DNA of 64,000 bases from Ardenticatenales bacterium (GTDB taxonomy: Bacteria > Chloroflexota > Anaerolineae > Epilineales > Epilineaceae): contig JADYYS010000023.1 of the NCBI GenBank assembly GCA_020853525.1, forward strand, positions 1 to 64,000, written 5' to 3'. Made by a program: the position numbers and the translations under genes. Below are positions 17,344 to 26,751 of this stretch, piece after piece. Numbering within the stretch: the stretch's first letter is position 1; every line of letters begins with the position of its first letter. Below the pieces are notes generated by a model. That model ran no database searches, was not told the DNA's origin, and saw only the letters and a program-made list of their open reading frames with translations.

Positions 17344-18131
17344 GCCAGGACCCGGGCGATCTCGGCGAACGCGGCGCCGCCCGTCAGCTCGAGGAAGATG
17401 TCCTCGAGCGACGTGTTCTGCGCAGCCAGCCGTCGCAGCTCGTCCATCGTCCCGAGCGCGATGAGCTTGCCGTTCTGGACGATGCCGATCCGGTCGCACA
17501 TCCGCTCGGCGATCTCGAGGATGTGCGTCGACAGGAAGATCGTCGCGCCGCGGGCCGCCAGCTGGCGGTAGACGTCGCGCATGAGCTTGGCCGAGCGCGG
17601 GTCGAGGCCGACCGTCGGCTCGTCCAGGAACAGCACCTGCGGATCGTGGACGAGGGCGGCGATCATCACCGTCTTCTGCCGCATCCCGTGCGAGTAGCCC
17701 TCGATCAGGTCGTCCGCGCGGTCGGCCAGCTCGAAGACCTCGAGCAGCTCCTCCATCCGCCGCGCGGCGATGTCGGGCGGCGTCTTGTAGAGGCCGGCCA
17801 CGAAGTGGATGTACTCGCGGGCCGTCAGCTTCTCGTACAGATAGGGCGTGTCGGGGATGAACGACATGATCGCGCGCGCCGCGAGCGGGTCCGTCGCCAG
17901 GTCGTGGCCGCCGATCCGGGCGCGGCCGGACGTGGGCTGGAGGAGGCCGGTGAGGATGCGGATCGTCGTCGTCTTCCCGGCGCCGTTCGGGCCGAGGAAG
18001 CCGAAGATCTCGCCTCGGCCGACGCGCAGCGTCATGCCGTTCAGCGCCTCGAACGTGCCGTAACGCTTGACGAGGTCGGTCGCCTCGATCATCCAGTCGC
18101 CGTCGGGTGCCGCTTCGTTGGTGGTGTTCAT
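17340..18131 (-). CDS. ABC transporter ATP-binding protein
   Basis: The 263-residue ATPase has Walker A GPNGAGKTTTI, signature YSHGMRQK, Walker B VLFLDEPTVGLDP and a switch His (STHILE). The order and the C-terminal half, with SLEDIFLELTGG, match drug or lipid exporter ATPases of the CcmA/NatA type. It pairs with the permease that overlaps it by four bases. It lies 81 bases downstream of secF, in the same direction. Confidence 0.92.
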   Translation of the reverse strand: MNTTNEAAPDGDWMIEATDLVKRYGTFEALNGMTLRVGRGEIFGFLGPNGAGKTTTIRILTGLLQPTSGRARIGGHDLATDPLAARAIMSFIPDTPYLYEKLTAREYIHFVAGLYKTPPDIAARRMEELLEVFELADRADDLIEGYSHGMRQKTVMIAALVHDPQVLFLDEPTVGLDPRSAKLMRDVYRQLAARGATIFLSTHILEIAERMCDRIGIVQNGKLIALGTMDELRRLAAQNTSLEDIFLELTGGAAFAEIARVLA

Positions 18132-18212
18132 GGCCGCGCGCTCAGCAAGCGACGTGCCCCGGCCGGCGAACGCACGGGGGTGCGGGCCGTCCGATGGCGG
18201 AGGCGGCGACGA

Positions 18213-19157
18213 TCAACCGGCCGTGACGAGCGAATCGTCCTTGCCGCGCCCGAACCAGCTCTTCCACTCGCGGTTCGCCCAGATCACGAGGATGGGGGCC
18301 GCGTTGGCGATGGACGAGTACGTCCCGCTGATCAGGCCGATGATCAGCCAGAAGAGGAAGCGCTGCAGCTGGCCGGTGCTGAACACGTAGATGGCCACGA
18401 GCGTGAAGAGCGCCGTGAGCTGCGTGTTGATCGACCGGTCGAGCGTCTGAACGATGGAATGGTTGACGATCCGGTCGTAGGCCATCCCGCGCAGCCGGCC
18501 GCTGTTCTCGCGAATGCGGTCGAACACGACGATCGAGTCATGGACCGAGAAGCCGATGACGGTCAACAGCGCGGTCAGGAAGAGCGCGTCGACCTCCCAG
18601 CCGAAGAAGTGGCCCATGAGCGACGCAACCCCGAGCACCAGCAGCACATCGTGCAGGAGCGCGACGATGGCGGCGACGCCGTAGCGCAGAGGGTGCTGGA
18701 GATGCCGGAACTGCACCGTAAGGTACAGGCAGATCATGATCGCCGAGAACAGCACCGCCAGCGTCGCGTTCTGCGTGACGAGCCGCCCGACGGACGCGCC
18801 GACGGACTCGAAGCGCAGCGTCTTGTGCGGGCCGATCGCCGTCACCAGGGCCGCATCGAGCGCGGCCTTGCCCTCCGGCAGGATCTCGGTCGATCGTACC
18901 TGGAACCCCGGCGCGGCACCCTCTTTGGCGACGACGGTCACGACCTGGGCGTCCTCGAAACCCTGCGCTGCGTACACCGCGCTGACGTCGGCGTCCGTCA
19001 CCGCGGTGCCGGCATCGAACTCCATGTAGTAGACCGTACCGCCCTTGTAGTCGATCGACACCGGGATGCCGTTCAGGACGATGCTGATCAAACCCGGCAC
19101 GAGGATGAGTGCCGAGAACGCGATGAACCAGTATCGCTTGCCGATGATGTCGAACAT
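18213..19157 (-). CDS. secF: Protein translocase subunit SecF
   Basis: The 314-residue protein has six membrane segments and the SecF signatures IPVSIDYKGGTVYYMEF (first outer loop) and GFSVHDSIVVFDRIREN (segment 4-5 region). SecF works with SecD to pull exported proteins through SecYEG using the proton gradient. ATG 19157 gives the usual MFDIIGKRYWF start; earlier in-frame codons lack family sequence. SecD is not adjacent: an ABC exporter and a CBS-domain gene lie between them, all in the same direction. Confidence 0.95.
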   Translation of the reverse strand: MFDIIGKRYWFIAFSALILVPGLISIVLNGIPVSIDYKGGTVYYMEFDAGTAVTDADVSAVYAAQGFEDAQVVTVVAKEGAAPGFQVRSTEILPEGKAALDAALVTAIGPHKTLRFESVGASVGRLVTQNATLAVLFSAIMICLYLTVQFRHLQHPLRYGVAAIVALLHDVLLVLGVASLMGHFFGWEVDALFLTALLTVIGFSVHDSIVVFDRIRENSGRLRGMAYDRIVNHSIVQTLDRSINTQLTALFTLVAIYVFSTGQLQRFLFWLIIGLISGTYSSIANAAPILVIWANREWKSWFGRGKDDSLVTAG

Positions 19158-19245
19158 GACGCACGGACTCCCTGGCGCGGGTCGAACGAACCGGGCGATG
19201 CTACCACAGGGGGCGGAGGCGGGCAAGGTGGTCGGGTCCGCCGCG

Positions 19246-20544
19246 TCAGGATCGCCCCATCAGCACCGCCACGCCCCGCCGCAGGTTGAACGCCTCCCCG
19301 GCCAGCAGCTGATTCGTCGCGAAGACGCGCGCTGCCAGCGCGAGCACGGCGGCCGCGCCGGCGATGAGCAGCGCCAGGCTGAGGGCGACCTCCCACGCCG
19401 GCACCGGTCCGCTGGACAGGCGCAGCATCATCACGAGCGGCGCCGTGGGCGGGAAGAGGCTCAGCGCGCGGCCGAGGGTGCCGTTGGGTTGGCGCATGAG
19501 CAGCTCGAGCACGAAGAACGGCAACCAGGCGGGCAGCAGCACGACGAACGTCAGCGGTCCGCTCTCCTGGAACGACGGCACGAGCGCACCGACCGCGCCC
19601 ATCAGGCTGGCGTAGAACAGGTAGCCGAACAGAAAGTACACCGCCGCCAGCATCAGCACCGTCGGACCGAAGCGGATCGTGGCCGCGGCGGCGATGAACA
19701 CGGCGCCGACGTTCAGCGACAGCAGTCCGAAGCCGCCCCAGATCAGCAGCTGGAGCCCGCCGAGCATGCCGAGGCCGGTCACCTTGCCCACCAGAAGCTC
19801 GAGCGGCGACACGGACGTCAGCAGGACCTCGATGACGCGGTTCTCCTTCTCGGTCGTCACGCTCTGCATGAGGTACGACGACGCCGTGAAGATCGTGGTG
19901 TAGAGCAGCAAACCGACGGCCAGGACGAGCATGAGCCGGGACGGGTCGTCCGCGCCGGCGGCCGCTTCGGCCTCGGCCGCCACGTTCGCCGGCGGCGCAA
20001 CGAGGTCGACGTCGATCCGCTGCTGCGGGCGCACCATGGCCGCGGTCACCGCGGGCGGCGCGTCCGGCCAGACGCGCAGGCGGAGCCGGTCCGTCACGGC
20101 GCCGACATCGCCGCTCGGCGGCGCCCACGAGCGCGCGAGGCGGACGACGTCGTGGCGGCGCGGGTAGTCGGACGGCACGACGAAGACGCTGTCGACCTCG
20201 CCGGCCGCCAGCGCCACACCCGCATCGTCGACGTCGGCGAACGCGCGAAACGCGTCGTCGGCGGCGGGCGCGGCCGCGTCGTCGGCGCCGCCGTCGGCCG
20301 CATCCACCCAACCGATCCGCGGCGCGTCGGCGCTGCGGCGCAGCTCGTCCACTTCGAGCGCCCGCCCGACCGCGGCACCGACCTCGACCGCCACGCCGGT
20401 GCCGACCATCAGCGTCGCTCCGCCGACGATGAGCCCGACGACCGGCAGGCCGAAGGTCGTGAGGAGGAACGACTTGCGGCGCAGGTGCCAGGCGAACTCA
20501 CGCCCGGCGATCGTCGCGACGCGGGGCCAGCGCGGGAGAGTCAC
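19246..20544 (-). CDS. ABC-2 family exporter permease (NatB-like), second subunit
   Basis: The 432-residue protein has one N-terminal membrane segment, a long acidic outer domain (about 50-215), and a five- to six-segment C-terminal block. The block contains SVTTEKENRVIEVLLTSVSP, the hallmark of ABC2_membrane_3/NatB permeases. GTG 20544 overlaps the previous stop by four bases (GTGA). It is paralogous in layout to the preceding gene, so a heterodimeric exporter with the upstream ATPase is likely. NatAB-type systems export sodium or antibiotics; the substrate here is unknown. Confidence 0.87.
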   Translation of the reverse strand: MTLPRWPRVATIAGREFAWHLRRKSFLLTTFGLPVVGLIVGGATLMVGTGVAVEVGAAVGRALEVDELRRSADAPRIGWVDAADGGADDAAAPAADDAFRAFADVDDAGVALAAGEVDSVFVVPSDYPRRHDVVRLARSWAPPSGDVGAVTDRLRLRVWPDAPPAVTAAMVRPQQRIDVDLVAPPANVAAEAEAAAGADDPSRLMLVLAVGLLLYTTIFTASSYLMQSVTTEKENRVIEVLLTSVSPLELLVGKVTGLGMLGGLQLLIWGGFGLLSLNVGAVFIAAAATIRFGPTVLMLAAVYFLFGYLFYASLMGAVGALVPSFQESGPLTFVVLLPAWLPFFVLELLMRQPNGTLGRALSLFPPTAPLVMMLRLSSGPVPAWEVALSLALLIAGAAAVLALAARVFATNQLLAGEAFNLRRGVAVLMGRS

Positions 20545-21722
20545 GGCAGGGCCGCATTGACGCGGCGACGCCACCGGATCGGAGGGCGGAGCATCGCCCA
20601 GCGGAAGACGGCGCCGGCGGCCCAGAGCGCGAGGACGGCCGTGAGGGCCAGGAGGGCGGCCGAGAGGACGGCCTGCTGGAGCGGCACGGCCGAGAGCAGG
20701 AGCCGGATGGGCATGGCCACCGGCGACGTCAGCGGGAGAATCGACAGCCAGACGGCGGCCGGGCTGGCGGGGCGGAACACCAGGAGACCGGCCAGGCTGA
20801 ACGGCAGGACGAGCCCCAGGCTGGCGAACCCGGCCACCTGCTGGGCCTCGCGCGGCTCACCGATCGCGATGCCGAGGCCGACGACGAGCGCCGCCTGCAC
20901 CAGGTAGCCGCCGATGAGCCAGATCCCGGCAAGCGCCACCGTCGGCCACGGCATGGCCGCCACCGTCGCACCCGGCACGCCCAGCCGCAGGCCCACGACG
21001 GCCGCCGCGGCGGCGCCGGCCGCCCAGATGCCGAGCTGCGTCAGCGCCAGGAGGCCGAGCCCGACCACCTTGCCGCCGACGAGGGCCAGCGGCGCCACCG
21101 ACGTGGCCAGGCATTCGATCAGCCGGTTCGCCTTCTCCTCCGCCACGGCCGTGACGAGGAGCGTCGTGCTGAACAGGACGGCCAACGTGAGGGCGAGCGG
21201 CACGGCGAAGGCGACGGCCAGCGTCGCCCACAGCGTGTCGGCTGAGCGGACGTGGTCCGGGGCGGCGGCCAGGGCATAGACGATCGTCGCCGGCTCGTCG
21301 AAGGCGGCGCGCAACGCGGGCGGTGCAGCGGACAGCGCCTCGGCGCGGATCGCTTCCGACAGCGAATCGGACACGCCGTCCGGCAGCGGCTCCCATGCCG
21401 TCACCCGGAAGCCGAGCGCCCCGTCGTGCGCCGCGTAGCCGCCGACGGTGCCGGCGGCCAGCGCGGCGGCCGCCGTCTTGACGTCGGTGAACGGACGGAG
21501 ATCGGTGGCCGCCAGCACGTCGGCCGCGGCCGGCGGCAGGCCGGCAGCGACGTAGCCCCAAGGGTGGGCGGTGGCGTTCTGCGCCGTGCTGCCCGACCAA
21601 GCTGCAAAGCCGCCGATGAGCAGCATGAACACCGGCATCCCGAACGTCGTGCCGAGGAACTGCTTGGAGCGCACGTGGCGCATGTACTCGAAGCGCGCCA
21701 CGCGACCGGCGGCGCGGATCAC
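20541..21722 (-). CDS. ABC-2 family exporter permease (NatB-like), first subunit
   Basis: The 393-residue protein has the same plan as its neighbour: a first segment after RHVRSKQFLGTTFGMPVFML, an outer domain (about 50-165), and a C-terminal membrane block with TAVAEEKANRLIECLATSVA. The GTG start at 21722 overlaps the ATPase stop (GTGA), and its own stop overlaps the next start. Three genes are therefore stitched together by four-base overlaps. Confidence 0.87.
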   Translation of the reverse strand: MIRAAGRVARFEYMRHVRSKQFLGTTFGMPVFMLLIGGFAAWSGSTAQNATAHPWGYVAAGLPPAAADVLAATDLRPFTDVKTAAAALAAGTVGGYAAHDGALGFRVTAWEPLPDGVSDSLSEAIRAEALSAAPPALRAAFDEPATIVYALAAAPDHVRSADTLWATLAVAFAVPLALTLAVLFSTTLLVTAVAEEKANRLIECLATSVAPLALVGGKVVGLGLLALTQLGIWAAGAAAAAVVGLRLGVPGATVAAMPWPTVALAGIWLIGGYLVQAALVVGLGIAIGEPREAQQVAGFASLGLVLPFSLAGLLVFRPASPAAVWLSILPLTSPVAMPIRLLLSAVPLQQAVLSAALLALTAVLALWAAGAVFRWAMLRPPIRWRRRVNAALP

Positions 21723-22717
21723 GCGGCGGCGCCCGTTTCGTCGGTCGGATCGTCGGTCGGATCGCCGGTCGGATCGGCGGTCGGATCGTCGTCGCCGGCG
21801 ACCTTGAGGAAGATCTCCTCGAGCGACGGCAGGTAGACCTCGAATCGCTGGACGGCCAGCTCCGGCTGCGCGGCCAGCGACGCGAGGAGCGCCGCATGCG
21901 TCGTGGTCGGGGCGAGGCGGAGCATGACGCCGTCCGCGCCCGGCACGGCCTCGGCCACGCCCGGCAGGTCGGCCAGCCGCGCCGACGCGGTCGCCTCATC
22001 GGCGAGGACGACGCGCACGCGGTCGCCGGAATGGGCGCGCCGGATCGCCTGCACGCCGCCGTACAGAACGCTCCGCCCGCCCTGCAGCATGAGCAGCCGA
22101 TCGCACAGCTCCTCGATCCGGTTCATCTGGTGCGTGCACATGACGATCGTCGTGCCCGCGGCGCGCAGGCCGAGCAGGAAGTCGCGCAGCACGCGTGTGT
22201 TCACCGGATCGAGGCCGCTGAACGGCTCGTCGATGATCAGGAGCTCCGGGCGGTGGACGACGGTGGCCAGGAACTGGACCTTCTGCTGCTGGCCGCGCGA
22301 GAGCGTCTTGATCACGCGGCGCTCGATGCCCGGCAGGTCGAGCGCCGCGAGGCCGACCGTGATCCGGCGCCGCGCCTCGGCGCGCGGCACGCCCTTCAGG
22401 CCGGCGAGATAGACCAGGCAGTCGTCGACCCGCACGTCGCGGTACAGGCCGCGCTCCTCCGGCAGGTAGCCGATGCGCGGCAGGACGCTCCGCACGTCGC
22501 GCGCGCCGAGCACCTCGATCTCGCCGTCCGTGGGCACGAGCAGGCCGAGGAGCATGCGGATCGTCGAGGTCTTGCCGGCGCCGTTCGGGCCGAGCAGGCC
22601 GAAGATCTCGCCGGACCGGACATCGAACGAGAGGTCGTCGACGGCGACGCTTGCGCCGTAGTGCTTGACGAGATGCGAAACCTGTACGGCGCGGTCGGGC
22701 GGAACGTCGCCGCTCAA
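21719..22717 (-). CDS. ABC exporter ATP-binding protein (NatA-like)
   Basis: The protein has 332 residues. An ABC ATPase domain (about 10-235) carries GPNGAGKTSTIRML, the signature LSRGQQQKVQFLA and Walker B ELLIIDEPFSGLDP. A C-terminal accessory domain follows and ends in a repeated Asp-Pro-Thr tail encoded by four 12-base repeats. The natural start appears to be TTG 22717, overlapping the CBS gene's stop by four bases (TTGA). No in-frame ATG or GTG lies closer to the ATPase domain. It energises the two overlapping permeases. Confidence 0.88.
   Translation of the reverse strand: MSGDVPPDRAVQVSHLVKHYGASVAVDDLSFDVRSGEIFGLLGPNGAGKTSTIRMLLGLLVPTDGEIEVLGARDVRSVLPRIGYLPEERGLYRDVRVDDCLVYLAGLKGVPRAEARRRITVGLAALDLPGIERRVIKTLSRGQQQKVQFLATVVHRPELLIIDEPFSGLDPVNTRVLRDFLLGLRAAGTTIVMCTHQMNRIEELCDRLLMLQGGRSVLYGGVQAIRRAHSGDRVRVVLADEATASARLADLPGVAEAVPGADGVMLRLAPTTTHAALLASLAAQPELAVQRFEVYLPSLEEIFLKVAGDDDPTADPTGDPTDDPTDETGAAA
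21741..21788. repeat. Four 12-base tandem repeats (NCGGTCGGATCG)
   Basis: Four direct units at 21741, 21753, 21765 and 21777 differ only at the first base. On the minus strand they encode the Asp/Pro/Thr-rich tail of the ATPase. Because the unit is a multiple of three, copy-number changes would not shift the frame. Confidence 0.85.
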
Positions 22718-23154
22718 TCCACGCCGCCGGCTCGTTCGGACAGGACGCGCACGAGGCCTTGGCGCAGGTCGGCGTTCGTCAGGATGCCGACGACCCGCCC
22801 GCCCTCGAGGACGGGCAGCAGGCTGATCTTCCGCTCGAACATCAGGTTGACGGCTTCCGAGATCGTGGCGTCGGGCTCGACCGAGGCGATGTCGCGGCTC
22901 ATGATCTCCGCCACCCCGACGCGCGCCATCAGCTCGCGCACCTCGGCCGGCTCGAGGTCGTCGAACGGCGACGGCCACGCCGCGAGGATGTCCGTCCACG
23001 TCACGACGCCGTGCAGGTTGCCGTCCACGTCGACGACGAGCAGGCTGTTCACGTCGTCCCGCTCCATCCGCGCCCGCGCCGCCGCGACGCTGGCGTCAGG
23101 CGTGCACGTACGCGGATCGCGGGTCATCCAATCGTCGACCTTTACGTGCGGCAT
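22714..23154 (-). CDS. CBS-domain pair protein
   Basis: The 146-residue protein is two CBS repeats. The first is WMTRDPRTCTPDASVAAARA to GVVTWTDIL; the second is IMSRDIASVEPDATISEA to GILTNADLRQ. Such pairs bind adenosyl ligands and regulate partner proteins. The ATG at 23154 comes one base after the secD stop. Its own stop overlaps the start of the exporter ATPase. It may sense cell energy state for the exporter or for secretion, but that is inference from position. Confidence 0.9.
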   Translation of the reverse strand: MPHVKVDDWMTRDPRTCTPDASVAAARARMERDDVNSLLVVDVDGNLHGVVTWTDILAAWPSPFDDLEPAEVRELMARVGVAEIMSRDIASVEPDATISEAVNLMFERKISLLPVLEGGRVVGILTNADLRQGLVRVLSERAGGVD

Positions 23155-23155
23155 C

Positions 23156-24934
23156 CTAGATGCCGAACATCGCCCGCAGGCGGCTGCTTTCCAGGACGCC
23201 GACACCGTCGTCGCCCTCGTGCAGGCCGAGGCTGTGGGAGGCCTTCAACAGGAGGCGGGTGACGATGATGGCCGTGAACATGGAGGTCAGCACGCCCAGC
23301 GCCAGCGTCACGGCGAAGCCCTTGACGATGCTCGCGCCGAACTGGTTGCCGAACCAGAAGAGGATGACGCACGTGATGAGCGTGCTCGCGTTCGAGTCAC
23401 GGATGCTTGGCCAGGCGCGCTCGAAGCCGCTCTCCATCGCCTTGGCGATCCGTCGGCCGGCCCGCAGCTCCTCTTTCATCCGTTCGAAGATCAGGATGTT
23501 CGCGTCGACGGCCATGCCGATCGAGAGCACGAAGCCGGCGATGCCGGCGAGCGTGAGCGTGACGGGCAGCATCCGGAAGATCGTCAGCGAGAACAGGGTG
23601 TACAGCAGGAGCGCGACGTTGGCGACGATGCCGGGCACCCGGTAGTACAAGAGCATGAAGAGCATGACGATGAGCAGCCCGAGCACACCGCCGTTCACCG
23701 CCGAAGAGATCGCCGAGCTGCCGAGCGTCGGGCCGATGGCGGTCTGACCGACGACCTTCAGCTTGAGCGGCAGCGATCCGGAGTTGATCTGGGCCGCCAG
23801 CGACTCGGCATCGGCCTTCGTGAACTGGCCCGTGATCTGGCCCTCCGCACCGATCGCGCCCTGCAGCGTGGGCGAGCTGATCACGGCGTTGTCGAGGATG
23901 ATCGGCATGACCTTCTGGAGATGCTGCGACGTGAAGCGCTGCATCCGCGCCGCGGCGCTCGACTTCACCTGGAACGAGACGGCGTACTGCAGGTTCTCGT
24001 CGAGCGTGACGGAGGCCGATGCGAGCTCGTCGCCGGTCAGGACGGTCGGGTAGAGCGTCTCGTCGGAGGCGATGATGCCGGTCGAGATCGGCTCGGTGGC
24101 GGTCAAGGCGTCCGTGGCGGTCACCGGCGTAGTGGCGTCGGCGGCGGCGGTGGACGTCGTCGGGAGCGTCGCGGTGGTGCCGGTCGTCGCCGTGGTTCCG
24201 TCGGTGGCCGTCACGCCTTCGGTGGCCGTCACTTCATCCGTCGATGCCGTGGTCGTCGTCGGCGACGTCCCGGTGATCGGCGTGGCGGCGCTTGCCGCCG
24301 TGGCGTTCGCGTCGGGCGTCGGCGCCAGGCGCGTCGGGTTGACGCCGCGGCCCGGCATGACGACGTCTTCGGGCTTGACCCACGACTCCGGAAAGTCGCG
24401 CGCCGGGTTGTCCGGATTGCCGAGGTACGGCTCCTGGTAGCCTTCCGGCAGGAGGTCGATCGTCAGCGGGTTCGTCGTTTCGACGATGGTGGAGGGCGCG
24501 AGCGCCTCGGTGCCGCTGTAGATGAACTCGAGGAGCGCCGTCTTGCCGATCGTCTGGATCGCCTGGTCCGGATCGCTGACGCCCGGCAGCTCGACGACGA
24601 TCTTGTCCTCGCCCTGTGTCTGGACGACGGGCTCGGTCACGCCGAGGCCGTTCACGCGGTTCTCGATGATGGCCTTGGCACGCTCAAGCAGTTCGGCCGT
24701 CACCGGGACCGCCCCCTGCTGCTCCGCCTGGAGGAGCACCTGCAGGCCGCCCTTCAGGTCCAGACCCTCGCGCAGGTGCAGCGAGCGGCGGGCGGGCTCA
24801 AGATGGGGCTGCAGGAGTCGCAGCAGCGCCGGAGGATGCTTGTAGCCGGACACGACGAGGTCGAGGTTGGCGACCACCGCGATCGTGGCCAGTATGAAGA
24901 TCACCACCGACCAGATGAGCGTTCGCTCGCGCAT
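23156..24934 (-). CDS. secD: Protein translocase subunit SecD
   Basis: The 592-residue protein has an N-terminal membrane segment (about 7-25), then LREGLDLKGGLQVLL (about 55-69), the large periplasmic P1 region, and five more membrane segments. Near the end is IGMAVDANILIFERMKEEL, the family core motif. An Ala/Thr-rich low-complexity stretch (about 205-285) splits the P1 region and is unusual. ATG 24934 gives the usual start and has GAGGTG just upstream. A promoter (TTGACC-18-TATAAT) lies about 120 bases before it. Confidence 0.95.
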   Translation of the reverse strand: MRERTLIWSVVIFILATIAVVANLDLVVSGYKHPPALLRLLQPHLEPARRSLHLREGLDLKGGLQVLLQAEQQGAVPVTAELLERAKAIIENRVNGLGVTEPVVQTQGEDKIVVELPGVSDPDQAIQTIGKTALLEFIYSGTEALAPSTIVETTNPLTIDLLPEGYQEPYLGNPDNPARDFPESWVKPEDVVMPGRGVNPTRLAPTPDANATAASAATPITGTSPTTTTASTDEVTATEGVTATDGTTATTGTTATLPTTSTAAADATTPVTATDALTATEPISTGIIASDETLYPTVLTGDELASASVTLDENLQYAVSFQVKSSAAARMQRFTSQHLQKVMPIILDNAVISSPTLQGAIGAEGQITGQFTKADAESLAAQINSGSLPLKLKVVGQTAIGPTLGSSAISSAVNGGVLGLLIVMLFMLLYYRVPGIVANVALLLYTLFSLTIFRMLPVTLTLAGIAGFVLSIGMAVDANILIFERMKEELRAGRRIAKAMESGFERAWPSIRDSNASTLITCVILFWFGNQFGASIVKGFAVTLALGVLTSMFTAIIVTRLLLKASHSLGLHEGDDGVGVLESSRLRAMFGI

Positions 24935-25060
24935 GAAGGCACCTCGGCACGGACAGCGGATGGGGCATGAAGCAAACCGGCTCGATCGACCGGCGGCGTC
25001 GGGCACCCGTGAGGATTCGGGCGCCGATTCGAAAACGGTTCGGCGCCCCTGCGGCGGGCG

Positions 25061-25090
25061 ATTATAAGTAGCCCGTCGGGCGTGGGTCAA
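25061..25090 (-). promoter_or_regulatory. Sigma70-like promoter for secD
   Basis: On the minus strand TTGACC (25090-25085) and TATAAT (25066-25061) are separated by 18 bases, close to consensus. The start would be near 25054, giving a leader of about 120 bases before secD. The same A+T island read on the plus strand gives TATAAG at 25063 with a weak TTCGGC 18 bases before it, which could serve pdxS. Confidence 0.65.
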
Positions 25091-25237
25091 GCCTTTGCGC
25101 CGTCGGCTTGGGGGACGGCGCGCGGCCATGGCACACTTTGGGCGCCCGATCCGGCCGCCCGGCAGCGGAAGCGGCGGTGGAATGAGGGCGCGGCGCGTGC
25201 GATGCCAGATGCGGTGCAGCCGCCAGGAGGTGGTCGG

Positions 25238-26125
25238 GTGGAACGTGAGACCGGAACGTGGCGGGTGAAGAGCGGCATGGCGCAGATGCTCAAGGGCGGC
25301 GTCATCATGGACGTGACGACGGCGGAGCAGGCCCGGATTGCCGAGGACGCCGGCGCGGTGGCGGTGATGGCCCTGGAGCGGGTGCCGTCCGACATCCGCG
25401 CCGAAGGCGGGGTGGCGCGCATGGCGGCCATCGAGAAGATCGAGGAGATCATCCGGACGGTGACGATCCCGGTCATGGCCAAGGCCCGGATCGGCCACTT
25501 CGTGGAGGCCCAGATCCTCCAGCAGCTCGGCGTCGACTACATCGACGAGAGCGAGGTGCTCACCCCGGCCGACGACGCGCATCACATCGACAAGCACGGC
25601 TTCACGGTGCCGTTCGTGTGCGGCTGCCGCAACCTGGGCGAGGCGCTGCGCCGCGTCAGCGAGGGCGCCGCGATGATCCGCACGAAGGGCGAGGCCGGCA
25701 CGGGCGATATCGTGGAAGCGGTCCGCCACGCCCGGTCCGTCATCGGCGAGATGCGGCGCCTGACGACGCTCGGCAGCGAGCAGCTCGTGGCCGCCGCCAA
25801 GGACCTCGGGGCGCCGATCGATCTGTTGCGCGTCGTGGCCGAGACCGGTCATCTGCCGGTCGTGAACTTCGCGGCCGGCGGCATCGCCACGCCGGCGGAC
25901 GCGGCGCTCATGATGCAGCTCGGCGTCGACGGCGTGTTCGTCGGCTCGGGGATCTTCAAGAGCGAACATCCGGACCGGGCCGCCGCCGCGATCGTCCGGG
26001 CCACCGCCCATTACGGCGATCCGGCCGTCCTTGCGGAGGTCAGCCGCGGCATCGGCGCGCCGATGCGGGGTCAGCAGGCGACGATGATCCCCGAAGCGGA
26101 CCGGCTGGCGACGCGCGGATGGTGA
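25238..26125 (+). CDS. pdxS: Pyridoxal 5'-phosphate synthase lyase subunit PdxS
   Basis: The 295-residue protein is a clear Pdx[56 protein letters not shown] (catalytic Lys) and [17 protein letters not shown]. PdxS condenses ribose 5-phosphate, glyceraldehyde 3-phosphate and ammonia into PLP. GTG 25238 is preferred because AGGAGG lies seven bases upstream and the length is standard; ATG 25202 lacks such a site. The stop overlaps the start of pdxT. Confidence 0.96.
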   Translation: MERETGTWRVKSGMAQMLKGGVIMDVTTAEQARIAEDAGAVAVMALERVPSDIRAEGGVARMAAIEKIEEIIRTVTIPVMAKARIGHFVEAQILQQLGVDYIDESEVLTPADDAHHIDKHGFTVPFVCGCRNLGEALRRVSEGAAMIRTKGEAGTGDIVEAVRHARSVIGEMRRLTTLGSEQLVAAAKDLGAPIDLLRVVAETGHLPVVNFAAGGIATPADAALMMQLGVDGVFVGSGIFKSEHPDRAAAAIVRATAHYGDPAVLAEVSRGIGAPMRGQQATMIPEADRLATRGW

Positions 26126-26751
26126 CGGTGGCGGGATCGACGTCGGCGCACCCCGCCCGACCGCGCGTCGGCGTGCTGGCCATCCAAGGCGACGTCGCGG
26201 AGCACCTCGCCGCCCTGTCGCGCTGCGGCGCCGAGGCCGTGCCGGTGCGTCGCGCGGCCGAGATCGACGGCCTCGACGGGATCGTCCTGCCCGGCGGCGA
26301 GTCGACGGCGATCGGCCTGATCGCGCGCGAGGACGGCGTGCTGGACGCGTTGCGGCGTTATGTCGACCAGGGCGGTGCGGTGTGGGGCACGTGCGCCGGG
26401 CTGATCCTTCTGGCGCGCGACGCCGGTCACGCGCAGCCGCTGATCGGCGCGCTGGATGTCGTCGTCGAGCGCAACGCCTTCGGGCCGCAGGTCTTTTCGT
26501 TCGAGACCGACGTCACGATCGCCGGCCTCGAAGGCGGTCCGTTCCGCGCCGTCTTCATCCGCGCCCCGGCGATCTCCGCCGCCGGCCCAGGCGTGGACGT
26601 GCTGGCCGCGCTGGACGACGATCGGATCGTCATGGTCCGGCAGGGCCGGCTGCTGGCGACGGCCTTCCATCCGGAGCTGACGGGTGACGACCGGCTGCAC
26701 CGGTGGTTCGTCGAGCTGTGCGGCGCGCAGTCATCGGTGGTGCACGCATGA
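26119..26751 (+). CDS. pdxT: Pyridoxal 5'-phosphate synthase glutaminase subunit PdxT
   Basis: The 210-residue class I glutaminase has the family motifs [23 protein letters not shown], the nucleophile Cys in [10 protein letters not shown], and the His-Glu pair in FHPELT. It supplies ammonia to PdxS in the 12+12 PLP synthase complex. ATG 26119 lies within the last codons of pdxS, so the two are coupled. The C-terminus overlaps the next gene by ATGA. Confidence 0.95.
   Translation: MVTVAGSTSAHPARPRVGVLAIQGDVAEHLAALSRCGAEAVPVRRAAEIDGLDGIVLPGGESTAIGLIAREDGVLDALRRYVDQGGAVWGTCAGLILLARDAGHAQPLIGALDVVVERNAFGPQVFSFETDVTIAGLEGGPFRAVFIRAPAISAAGPGVDVLAALDDDRIVMVRQGRLLATAFHPELTGDDRLHRWFVELCGAQSSVVHA

Noticed and set aside
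21741-21788. Tandem 12-mers as a CRISPR array
   Set aside because: Units are directly adjacent, too short, without spacers, and in frame within a coding region.
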